From Deltaproteobacteria bacterium (GTDB lineage Bacteria; Desulfobacterota; DSM-4660; Desulfatiglandales; Desulfatiglandaceae): a stretch of DNA of 15,493 nt. The stretch covers positions 1 to 15,493 of the forward strand of contig JAFDKD010000015.1 of assembly GCA_019307165.1 (NCBI GenBank), read 5' to 3'. The notes below the pieces were generated by a model that was given only the letters and a program-made list of their open reading frames with translations, was not told where the DNA came from and ran no database searches. The position numbers and the translations under genes were made by a program. Of this stretch, positions 1 through 6,194 are shown piece by piece; positions within the stretch are counted from its first letter, which is position 1; the number at the start of each line of letters is the position of its first letter.

Positions 1-536
1 CCCCCGGCAGCGATGACCGGAACGGATAATGCATCCGCCACCTGGGGAACCAGGGAGGACAGGGGGATTTCATCGAAGCCGTCATGGGCCCCGGCTTCGA
101 TGCCTTCCGCAATGACGGCGTGAACGCCGCTCGATTCTGCGTTTTGCGCCTGTTTGACCGAGCTGACCACGTGGAGAACGGTCGTGCCGGCCTCCCGCAA
201 CAACTCGGTATAATGGTGGGGATTTCCAGCCGCGGTGACGACGATGCCAATTTTTTCATTGAGAAGAATGTCTATCAAAACGCCGGCATAGTGCAGGTCG
301 AGCGGAATGTTGACGCCGAAGGGCTTGGTTGTCAAATCCCTGGTTTTGGCAATTTGCACCATGAGATTTTCAGCAGGATCTCCTCCCCTTTCCATTCCCG
401 CGAGCGGGCTGATAACGCCCAACCCGCCGACATTGGACACGGCGGACGCGAGTTCGGCGGACGCGATCCAAAGCATCCCGCCCTGTAGGATGGGATATTC
501 AATCCCCAGCAGATCACACACTCTAGTTCTGATCAC
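1..536 (-). CDS. Nitronate monooxygenase / FabK-like FMN enzyme, N-terminal part (runs off left edge)
   Basis: About 178 residues are visible and the C-terminus lies beyond base 1. The frame was read by hand from the reverse strand. It opens with GIEYPILQGGM (residues 11-21) and GGLGVI (37-42), has PFGVNIPL (72-79), and ends with AEGIEAGAHDGFDEI (143-157) followed by PVIAAGG. These are the signatures of the TIM-barrel FMN family that includes 2-nitropropane dioxygenase/nitronate monooxygenase and the enoyl-ACP reductase FabK. The His in EAGAHDGF (H151) sits where the family's conserved active-site His lies. The chosen start is GTG at 536, preceded by GGAGG at about 8 bases. It overlaps the stop of the upstream TPR gene by 14 bases, which suggests translational coupling. 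Whether it oxidises nitronates or reduces an enoyl thioester cannot be decided; the CoA-enzyme context makes an enoyl-thioester role worth considering. Confidence 0.85.
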   Translation of the reverse strand, partial: MIRTRVCDLLGIEYPILQGGMLWIASAELASAVSNVGGLGVISPLAGMERGGDPAENLMVQIAKTRDLTTKPFGVNIPLDLHYAGVLIDILLNEKIGIVVTAAGNPHHYTELLREAGTTVLHVVSSVKQAQNAESSGVHAVIAEGIEAGAHDGFDEIPLSSLVPQVADALSVPVIAAG

Positions 537-1206
537 CCACCTCACCTCCGAAGACGGTCTCTTGCATTTGGTCGAGCAGAATGGCTCTGTTCACAATGGC
601 TTTTTCGTATTCCGGGTTCAGTTGAATGGACCGATTATATTGAGTCAGGGCCTGAGTGAACGCTCCCCTGTCAAAACACTCATTGGCCGCGCTATGATAG
701 AGGTCGGCGACCAGTTCCATGTCTCCCCACACGGTCCTGTCGGTCCTTTTCAGGTGTCCCTTGTAGTCGAACCCGTCAGAAAAAATATGTTCAATATCAA
801 TCGTGCCCCCCCGGTGCGGTAACACGGTAAGAACGTGTGGGCCGATATCAAAGGCGTTCTCCAAATGCAGGGTTTTAGGGCGGATGTTCAGGTTCTGAAG
901 AAGGCAATTATAGAGGACCGTCAGGCCCAGGCAGTTTCCGACGCGGCGCTTTCGTTTGCCCAACTGGCCGTCAATCACCTCAGACAACCGGTAGCGACCA
1001 TGGGATTCATAGCGTGCGGGTTTTTCCGTCCACAGCCATTCAAATAGCCGCCGGGCCATGCCGACCGGGTCCCGGGTGTCCTTCAACTGTGGCAGTGCCC
1101 TCTGCCATATGGACTCCAGTCTATGCGAGTATGAAGATATCTCATCATGGTCCGCAATGCCCGATGCGAGGAGTGCTTCCCTGGCAAGGTCGAATTCCAT
1201 ACCCAT
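523..1206 (-). CDS. Transglutaminase-like protein with C-terminal TPR (SirB1-like)
   Basis: The 227-aa protein combines a transglutaminase-like core with a tetratricopeptide segment. A VGNCLGLTVLYNCLLQ block (about 89-104) supplies a Cys (C92), PHVLT supplies a His (H124) and TIDIEH supplies an Asp (D137). This is the Cys-His-Asp order expected of the transglutaminase-like superfamily as in SirB1-type proteins. Residues about 166-215 form a TPR-like helix pair (ANECFDRGAFTQALTQYNRS, then LNPEYEKAIVNRAIL). No signal peptide or membrane segment is seen, so it is probably cytoplasmic. Its substrate is unknown. It lies 41 bases after the second desulforedoxin-like gene and overlaps the flavoprotein gene, so it is probably in the same operon. 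The start is uncertain: ATG at 1206 and ATG at 1200 are both possible and neither has a good ribosome binding site. Confidence 0.75.
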   Translation of the reverse strand: MGMEFDLAREALLASGIADHDEISSYSHRLESIWQRALPQLKDTRDPVGMARRLFEWLWTEKPARYESHGRYRLSEVIDGQLGKRKRRVGNCLGLTVLYNCLLQNLNIRPKTLHLENAFDIGPHVLTVLPHRGGTIDIEHIFSDGFDYKGHLKRTDRTVWGDMELVADLYHSAANECFDRGAFTQALTQYNRSIQLNPEYEKAIVNRAILLDQMQETVFGGEVGDQN

Positions 1207-1247
1207 GAGTTTCGTTCAGGTTTGACCTGGGGCCGGTTCGTTTGGCC

Positions 1248-1388
1248 TTAATCTGATGAGGCCAATTTCTTCGGCTCTTGAAGCGGCATGTCATTTCCGC
1301 AGCAACCCGGGGCCCCATCACCATTTTTCGTACAAAGGATCTCGGTTCCACACGTCTCGCAACGATATCTCTTTCCCAATTGAGCCAT
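1248..1388 (-). CDS. Desulforedoxin-like small iron protein (46 aa)
   Basis: This 46-residue protein begins MAQLGKRYRCETCGTEI and ends at TAA. Four cysteines fall in the desulforedoxin pattern C-x2-C-x15-C-C (C10, C13, C29, C30), which binds one Fe(SCys)4 centre in desulforedoxin and in the N-terminal domain of desulfoferrodoxin. There is an additional Cys at position 19. The C-terminal tail (about residues 35-46) is longer than in the classical 36-37 aa desulforedoxin. The ribosome binding site is strong (GGAGGG, 7 bases before ATG), so translation is likely. It is the second of two tandem copies and follows the first by 73 bases. The family acts in electron transfer and oxygen or superoxide defence in anaerobes. 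Here it may serve the flavoprotein or another enzyme of the operon, which is inference. Confidence 0.85.
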   Translation of the reverse strand: MAQLGKRYRCETCGTEILCTKNGDGAPGCCGNDMPLQEPKKLASSD

Positions 1389-1417
1389 GATAATTCCCTC
1401 CAAAATCGTACTATGGC

Positions 1418-1439
1418 GCCCCGCCATTCAGGGCCGGGC
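1418..1439. other. Intercistronic hairpin between the two desulforedoxin-like genes
   Basis: GCCCCGCC (1418-1425) can pair with GGCCGGGC (1432-1439) with one mismatch and a six-base loop. No T-run follows on the minus strand, so it is not a convincing terminator. It may be a processing or stability element within the operon transcript. Confidence 0.3.
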
Positions 1440-1461
1440 ATTCCAACAATTTTCGTAAAGC

Positions 1462-1581
1462 CTATTTTTTCAATTTAACTGGTTCACCGCAGCAGTGGAG
1501 TTCCCCATCGCTGCCTTTGGTGACGATATATTCCGCACCGCATTTTTCACAGACATATCGTTTCCCGGTTTGGTTCGCCAT
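1462..1581 (-). CDS. Desulforedoxin-like small iron protein (39 aa)
   Basis: A 39-residue protein (start MANQTGKRYVCEKCGAEY, end VKLKK, stop TAG). The cysteines are C11, C14, C30 and C31, exactly the C-x2-C-x15-CC spacing of desulforedoxin, and the length is close to the 36-37 aa of the Desulfovibrio protein, so this copy is the more typical of the two. AGGAGGT lies 7 bases upstream of the ATG. It begins 38 bases after the acyl-CoA ligase stop and is probably co-transcribed with it. Known family role: a small homodimeric rubredoxin-type iron protein in the cytoplasm. Association with an acyl-CoA ligase/crotonase operon is unusual and may point to an electron-transfer step in the pathway, which is inference. 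Confidence 0.88.
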   Translation of the reverse strand: MANQTGKRYVCEKCGAEYIVTKGSDGELHCCGEPVKLKK

Positions 1582-1619
1582 TGTTCCTACCTCCTATGTT
1601 CTTATTTCGCGGCCGGAAA

Positions 1620-3179
1620 TCAAGATTGGCCATATTCTTCTCTTAACTGTTTTTTCAAGACCTTGCCCATGGGATTGCGCGGGATACTGTCGACAAAAAC
1701 CACGGAGCGGGGACGTTTAAAACTGCTCAATTTATCCTTGCAGTGCTCCAAAATCTCTTCGATTGTGACCTCTTCGCCCTCTCTCAGCGCCACAACGGCA
1801 AGCGGTTCCTGCCCCCACTCCGGATGGGGTACGCCGATGACGGCGGCTTCTTCTATTTTCGGGTGAGAATAAAGAGCGTCTTCCACTTCTTTTGGCGCGA
1901 TATTCTCACCGCCCCGGATGATGATGTCATCACCTCGACCGGAAAGAAAAACGTATCCGTCCTCATCTATCCACCCCTTGTCGCCCGTGTGCAGCCATCC
2001 GTCTTCCGTGAGGACTTGAGCGGTTTTCTCTTCATCACGCCAGTACCCGCTCATGATCCGCGGCCCTCTGGCTATGATCTCCCCCTCTTCGCCCGTAGGA
2101 AGGTCGCGGCCATCCCCATCGACGATCTTCACTTCCACGTCCGACAAAGGACGGCCGATGGACGAAGTGAGTCTATGGAGCTTCTCTTGGATCTCTTCTT
2201 CAGTCCCTTCCAACACGTGATCTTCAGGCCCCAGCATGGTAATCGTGGAGGCGGTCTCGGTTTGCCCGAAGGCATTGATAAAATGGACGCCGGGCATCTC
2301 CTTTATGGCCTTGCTGATGACTTCAAGGGGCATGGGCGCGGCGCCATAGGTGATGACGTTGAGGCTGGACAGGTCATATTTCTTAAATTCCGGATAATCC
2401 ACGATCCACTTCAGCATGGTCGGAACAAGCATGGCCCGGGTGGCCTTTTCCCGCTGGACCGTCTCCAGCCACTCCTCGACCTCGAACTGCCTCATGAGCA
2501 CCAGGGTTCTGCCGCCATAGACGGCAGCCATGACTGCCTGAATGCCGGCCACGTGATAGAGCGGCACGGTCAACAGGTTCTTTTCCGATATCTCGGGGTC
2601 GGCCGGCTGCACATTTTCCAGAATATAGGATACGAACCCGTTGTGTCTCAACGGTACGCCTTTGGGCAGCCCGGTCGTACCCGCGGTGTACATCAAAATC
2701 GTTATATCCTCGTCGTCGATCTCCGTAAAAACTTCGTCCGGCGGCGCCGATCTGATCAGGTCCTCATAATACGGCCGGCCTTCGCTTTCATCATCCACGC
2801 AAATACACTCTTCAACGGTCGGCAACTCCGGCAAAACCGGTTCCACTAAATCCAAATAACGACCGCCCACAAAGAGGACCTTTGTTTCTGAATTTTTCAG
2901 CAAATAGCCCAGCTCATCCGCCTTGGCGCGAAAGTTCATGGGTACGAAAATGGCTCCCAACCTGGCCGCTGCAAAATAGGTCTCGATGTACTGATTGCAG
3001 TTAACCTGGAGCATGCCCACCCGATCGCCCTTTTCCACGCCCATATGGGCCAATGCGTTGGCAAGGCGGTTGATGCGCTCGTCAGTTTGAGCATAGGTGA
3101 AATGTTGTCCCTCATACACCATCATGGCCCTGTCCGGGCAGATGGCGTTCGCGATCATCAAAAACTCCGTCGTATTCAT
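1620..3179 (-). CDS. AMP-forming acyl-CoA ligase (class I adenylate-forming enzyme)
   Basis: The 519-aa protein has the complete adenylate-forming layout. The phosphate-binding loop is YTAGTTGLPKG (164-174), motif A5 is NAFGQTETAS (302-311), the ribose-binding Asp is D400 in GWLHTGD, the hinge is at SGRGDDIIIRGGENIAPKEVE (413-433), and the C-terminal catalytic Lys is K506 in NPMGKVLKK. Length is normal for FadD/4-coumarate-CoA ligase-like enzymes. It makes an acyl-CoA from a carboxylic acid, ATP and CoA in the cytoplasm; which acid is not evident. The ATG at 3179 is preferred over an upstream in-frame GTG because AGGAGG lies a few bases before it. It follows the crotonase gene by 79 bases and precedes the desulforedoxin-like gene by 38. 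It gives this locus an ATP-dependent activation route alongside the CoA transferases. Confidence 0.93.
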   Translation of the reverse strand: MNTTEFLMIANAICPDRAMMVYEGQHFTYAQTDERINRLANALAHMGVEKGDRVGMLQVNCNQYIETYFAAARLGAIFVPMNFRAKADELGYLLKNSETKVLFVGGRYLDLVEPVLPELPTVEECICVDDESEGRPYYEDLIRSAPPDEVFTEIDDEDITILMYTAGTTGLPKGVPLRHNGFVSYILENVQPADPEISEKNLLTVPLYHVAGIQAVMAAVYGGRTLVLMRQFEVEEWLETVQREKATRAMLVPTMLKWIVDYPEFKKYDLSSLNVITYGAAPMPLEVISKAIKEMPGVHFINAFGQTETASTITMLGPEDHVLEGTEEEIQEKLHRLTSSIGRPLSDVEVKIVDGDGRDLPTGEEGEIIARGPRIMSGYWRDEEKTAQVLTEDGWLHTGDKGWIDEDGYVFLSGRGDDIIIRGGENIAPKEVEDALYSHPKIEEAAVIGVPHPEWGQEPLAVVALREGEEVTIEEILEHCKDKLSSFKRPRSVVFVDSIPRNPMGKVLKKQLREEYGQS

Positions 3180-3258
3180 CCATTCCTCCTGCAGGTATGG
3201 CCTGGAAACAAACACCCCGACCGGATGTCGCCACTGGCGCCGACTCGGTTCGCTTCGC

Positions 3259-3981
3259 TCACAATTCGCATGGCAAACCGGCCAGTCTTCTTTCCAGGTC
3301 CAGGCCGTCCGCCAGCGAGAGGTCTAAACCCCTCAGAACCGCCTGTTTGGCTTTCTGCACTGCCAACGGGTTATAACTTCCTATCTTGCGGGCCAGTTCC
3401 TCTACTGTAGCCAGCAGGGTATCGCGAGTCGTTACCTCGTTGACCAGTCCGCAGCGGTGCGCCTCCTTGCTGTCAATCCAACGCCCGGTCATCAGCATAT
3501 CCAGGGCCAAGGGCTGTTGAATGGTCCGGGGTAACGTCTGGGTGCCGCCTGCGGCAGGTATGATGCCCAACCCCACCTCCGGCAGCCCGATCCGAATGTC
3601 GTCGGAGGCTATTCTGATATCGCAGCAGAGCGCTATTTCCAGCCCCGAACCCAATACAAATCCGTGCAGGGCTGCGATGACGGGCTGGGGAATGCCGAGG
3701 AAAAGACCCCATACATCCCGCGCCCACCTTACCTCTCTGGCGGATACGGCCGGCGGTGCGGTCAGGAATTCGCTCAAGTCCGCACCGGCGCAAAAAGCCT
3801 TTTCCCCGGCTCCTTTCACGACAACGCTATTTATTTCAGAGTCCTCCTTTATGGCGCTCAGGACCTGAAACAGATCGTCTCTCATCTGAATGTTATAAAC
3901 GTTCAGCGCATCGGGCCGGTTGAGGGTCACATAAGCCAGATGATCCTTTATTTCATAGCACACGGTAGCAAAATCACTCAT
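3259..3981 (-). CDS. Enoyl-CoA hydratase/isomerase family protein (crotonase), short C-terminus
   Basis: A 240-aa crotonase. The first oxyanion-hole segment is FCAGADL (63-69) and the second is GSGLEIALCCD (111-121). Both Glu residues that act in true enoyl-CoA hydratases are present: E115 in GLEIAL and E135 in GLPEVGLG, followed by IPAAGGTQ (141-148). It is therefore probably a competent hydratase acting on 2-enoyl-CoA thioesters in the cytoplasm. The protein stops at ERRLAGLPCEL. The usual last 15-20 residues, which carry an EG-x-x-AF-x-E/S-KR-type segment, are missing, and neither other frame downstream resembles them. The end may be a natural variant or an old deletion. It starts 18 bases after the second crotonase. 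The ribosome binding site is weak, so its translation may be coupled to the upstream gene. Confidence 0.9.
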   Translation of the reverse strand: MSDFATVCYEIKDHLAYVTLNRPDALNVYNIQMRDDLFQVLSAIKEDSEINSVVVKGAGEKAFCAGADLSEFLTAPPAVSAREVRWARDVWGLFLGIPQPVIAALHGFVLGSGLEIALCCDIRIASDDIRIGLPEVGLGIIPAAGGTQTLPRTIQQPLALDMLMTGRWIDSKEAHRCGLVNEVTTRDTLLATVEELARKIGSYNPLAVQKAKQAVLRGLDLSLADGLDLERRLAGLPCEL

Positions 3982-3999
3982 GGCATCTTCAAACCGGAC

Positions 4000-4770
4000 T
4001 CACGCCCCCTTAAATCTCGGAGACCTCTTGCTGCGGAAGGCCTCTATCCCTTCTTGTCGATCGCCCGTGGTATGCAGAAGGAAATACAGGTCGGCTTCGA
4101 GGCGGAGCCCCTGTTCCATGGTCATGTCCATGCCCTTGCTCACCGCCTCCTTTACGAATCTGAGCGCGATCGGCGCCTTGGCAGCCATTTCCCGCGCTAC
4201 TTCCACAGCTTTGGACTTTACCTCATCGTCGGGAACCATCCAGTTAATCAGCCCTATCCGCCGTGCCTCCCGGGCATCGATGATCTCCCCGGTCAATATC
4301 ATTTGAAGAGCCCGTCCACGGCCGACCAGGCGGGAAAGACGCTGGGTTCCTCCGTCCCAGGGGATTTCCCCCCGACTCACTTGGGGTAGACCAAATCGTG
4401 AGTTTTCCCCGCACACCCTCAAATCACAGGCCAGAGCCAGCTCAAGGCCCTGACCCAGTGCGCTGCCGTTGATCGCCGCGACAACCGGCCGGTCAAATCT
4501 ATGAAAAAAAGGACTGATGGTCAAGCACTGGATGATTTGTGCCCTGCCGTTTGCGCTGCTCAGCGCCTCCATGTCGGTGCCAACGCAAAAGTCCTCTCCT
4601 GCTCCGGAAATGATCAGGGCCCTCACGTCCTCATCGCCGTATATTTCAGCCATGATTCGGGCTACATCTTCCGCCATTGACTGGTTTATGGCGTTTTGAG
4701 CTTCCGGCCTTTGCAGAACCAGTTCACCGACGTGTTCCTCTTTTGTGTAACGAACGGTCTGATGCGTCAT
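4000..4770 (-). CDS. Crotonase-family protein with Gln at one catalytic Glu position
   Basis: 256 aa from ATG 4770; an in-frame ATG at 4779 is an alternative and neither has a strong ribosome binding site. Crotonase features are FCVGTDM (61-67) in place of the common FCAGADL, GQGLELALACD (107-117), LPQVSRG (129-135), then IPWDGGTQRLSRLVG. The C-terminal GDRQEGIEAFRSKRSPRF tail is complete. E110 matches the first catalytic Glu of enoyl-CoA hydratase, but the second (the Glu in the usual PEV/PEI motif) is Gln130, and the normal PGAGG is PWDGG. This makes simple hydration less certain; isomerase, hydrolase or another thioester reaction is possible. It is the first gene of the minus-strand operon and diverges from the CoA-transferase array. 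Confidence 0.88.
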   Translation of the reverse strand: MTHQTVRYTKEEHVGELVLQRPEAQNAINQSMAEDVARIMAEIYGDEDVRALIISGAGEDFCVGTDMEALSSANGRAQIIQCLTISPFFHRFDRPVVAAINGSALGQGLELALACDLRVCGENSRFGLPQVSRGEIPWDGGTQRLSRLVGRGRALQMILTGEIIDAREARRIGLINWMVPDDEVKSKAVEVAREMAAKAPIALRFVKEAVSKGMDMTMEQGLRLEADLYFLLHTTGDRQEGIEAFRSKRSPRFKGA

Positions 4771-4857
4771 AACTCTCATCCACTTTCCCGGGAAGTATCC
4801 CTTTCGACCAATCCTGAACTGTGAACAGCAAAACACTCGACATGGTCCAACCTTTTT

Positions 4858-4885
4858 TATTTATCCGGAAGGCGGTCGTTGTCAA
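4858..4885 (-). promoter_or_regulatory. Candidate promoter of the crotonase/ligase operon
   Basis: On the minus strand a perfect TTGACA (4885-4880) is followed after 16 bases by TAAATA (4863-4858), a poor -10 with 3 of 6 consensus bases; GATAAA two bases earlier is another choice. It is in the right place, about 90 bases before ATG 4770. The -35 is convincing and the -10 is not. Confidence 0.42.
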
Positions 4886-4893
4886 TATTTTTC

Positions 4894-4916
4894 CGACCTG
4901 GTGACCACGCAGGTCG
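4894..4916. promoter_or_regulatory. Inverted repeat in the divergent intergenic region, candidate operator
   Basis: CGACCTG (4894-4900) and CAGGTCG (4910-4916) form a perfect 7-bp inverted repeat with a 9-base spacer, so the half-site centres are about 16 bases apart, which suits a dimeric regulator. It lies just upstream of the minus-strand -35 box and about 100 bases before the first CoA-transferase ATG. For the plus strand only a weak promoter (TTGCGT 4939-4944, 15 bases, TAGTAT 4960-4965) is seen. No intact regulator gene is in the window. Confidence 0.42.
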
Positions 4917-5012
4917 ACGAGATAGCTATTCACGGATCTTGCGTTCGTCTACCTGTATTTAGTATTGTTGACCAATATAGGAAAGGACAACAAATACGGG
5001 AGGTCATCTCAC

Positions 5013-6176
5013 ATGGAACAGGCATTATCGGGCATGAGGATACTTGATTTCGGCCAGTACATCGCCGGCCCTTTTGCGGCCATGCTGTTGGCCGAACACG
5101 GGGCGGAAGTGATCAAAATAGAGCGGCCCGGCGGTGACCCATGCCGTGATCGACCCGGATTTATGGTCTGGAACCGAAGCAAGAAGGGCATCACCCTCGA
5201 CTTGAAAAAGGAGGAGGGCCGGAAGATCGCCCGGGACCTGGCCAAACACGCCGACATCCTCATCGAGAACTTTCGCCCCGGGATGGCAGACAAATTGGGC
5301 ATCGGGTACGAAACCATCCGCCAACTCAATCCTCGCCTGGTGTATTGCTCGATTTCCGGGTTTGGGCGGAAAGGGCCTTATCGAGATCTGCCGGCATGGG
5401 ATCCCATCGTTTTCTCCGCGGCAGGCGTTTTTGTGGAGCAGGCGGGAGAGAGCAATCCCCCTCTTTATCTGGTGATGCCCATGCCCAGTTATTATGCCGC
5501 TTTAGTGGCCGCGTTCAGTGTAACCACGGCCCTGGTGGCCCGTGAAACGACCGGGCAAGGACAAAGGGTGGATGTTTCACTGCTTAACGCACTCGCCTTC
5601 GCCGCCAGCAGTGGGCTCATCGAGTTTGAAGGCCAGATGAAGATTCCTTTTGAAGATCCCCAGGGGGCCATACCTTGTTACAAATTCTACCAGGGTAGTG
5701 ATGGTGAATGGTTCTTTCTCGGCATGGGTAATTTCGTCTTTTTTACCAAGTTTGCCATGCTCATGGATCGGCCCGAATGGTTGATCGATCCGCTGTTTGA
5801 AGGGGCGCCCTTCATGATCCTCCCTCCGAGGAGCGCCGAGGTCATCGCCATGTTCAAGGAGATTTTCGCCACCAAGACCAGGGATGAATGGATCGAATTG
5901 CTGCGTGCCGAGGATATCCCCTGTGCGCCGGCCCGGCCCGTGGAGCAATTCCTCGACGATCCCCAGGTAATTGCCAATGAAATGGTTGTGACGTTGGACC
6001 AGCCTGGTTTGGGCAAGGTCCGTCAAATGGGCGTGCCGGTCAAACTCAGGCGAACCCCCGGGAAAGTCCAGGACAGATCCCCGTTGCTTGGCGAACATAG
6101 TGAGGCAATTTTGGCTGACATACTTGATTACCCGGCCCGGAAAATCACCGAACTGAAAGAGGGTCAAATCATCTGA
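5013..6176 (+). CDS. CaiB/BaiF (class III) CoA-transferase, array gene 1
   Basis: A 387-aa protein of normal length for the family. It opens with LSGMRILDFGQYIAGPFAAMLL, the N-terminal Rossmann-type segment, followed by HGAEVIKIERPGGD (29-42), NRSKKGITLDLK (54-65), ENFRPG (85-90) and SISGFGRKGPY (113-123). D130 (PAWDP) is at the position of the Asp that forms the aspartyl-CoA anhydride intermediate in formyl-CoA transferase. The C-terminal PLLGEHSEAIL is also typical. It transfers CoA between acids in the cytoplasm; donor and acceptor are unknown. The ATG at 5013 has GGGAGGT 8 bases upstream, so the longer frame from 4965 is not used. It is the first gene of a five-gene same-strand array, with 18 bases to the next. 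Confidence 0.94.
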   Translation: MEQALSGMRILDFGQYIAGPFAAMLLAEHGAEVIKIERPGGDPCRDRPGFMVWNRSKKGITLDLKKEEGRKIARDLAKHADILIENFRPGMADKLGIGYETIRQLNPRLVYCSISGFGRKGPYRDLPAWDPIVFSAAGVFVEQAGESNPPLYLVMPMPSYYAALVAAFSVTTALVARETTGQGQRVDVSLLNALAFAASSGLIEFEGQMKIPFEDPQGAIPCYKFYQGSDGEWFFLGMGNFVFFTKFAMLMDRPEWLIDPLFEGAPFMILPPRSAEVIAMFKEIFATKTRDEWIELLRAEDIPCAPARPVEQFLDDPQVIANEMVVTLDQPGLGKVRQMGVPVKLRRTPGKVQDRSPLLGEHSEAILADILDYPARKITELKEGQII

Positions 6177-6194
6177 GATTCAAGGAGGAATACC

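Noticed and set aside
84..822. Plus-strand open frames of 134 and 171 aa
   Set aside because: They are antisense to the flavoprotein and transglutaminase-like genes, which carry clear family motifs.
1743..2849. Plus-strand 368-aa open frame
   Set aside because: It is antisense to the acyl-CoA ligase, whose family motifs are complete on the minus strand.
3664..4389. Plus-strand 241-aa open frame
   Set aside because: Antisense to the two crotonase genes and without recognisable motifs.
4724..4933. Minus-strand 69-aa open frame over the divergent promoter
   Set aside because: It overlaps the start of the crotonase in another frame, covers the candidate promoter and has no recognisable content.
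4965..5012. Upstream ATG for CoA-transferase 1
   Set aside because: The 16 extra residues are not family-like and the ATG at 5013 has the ribosome binding site.
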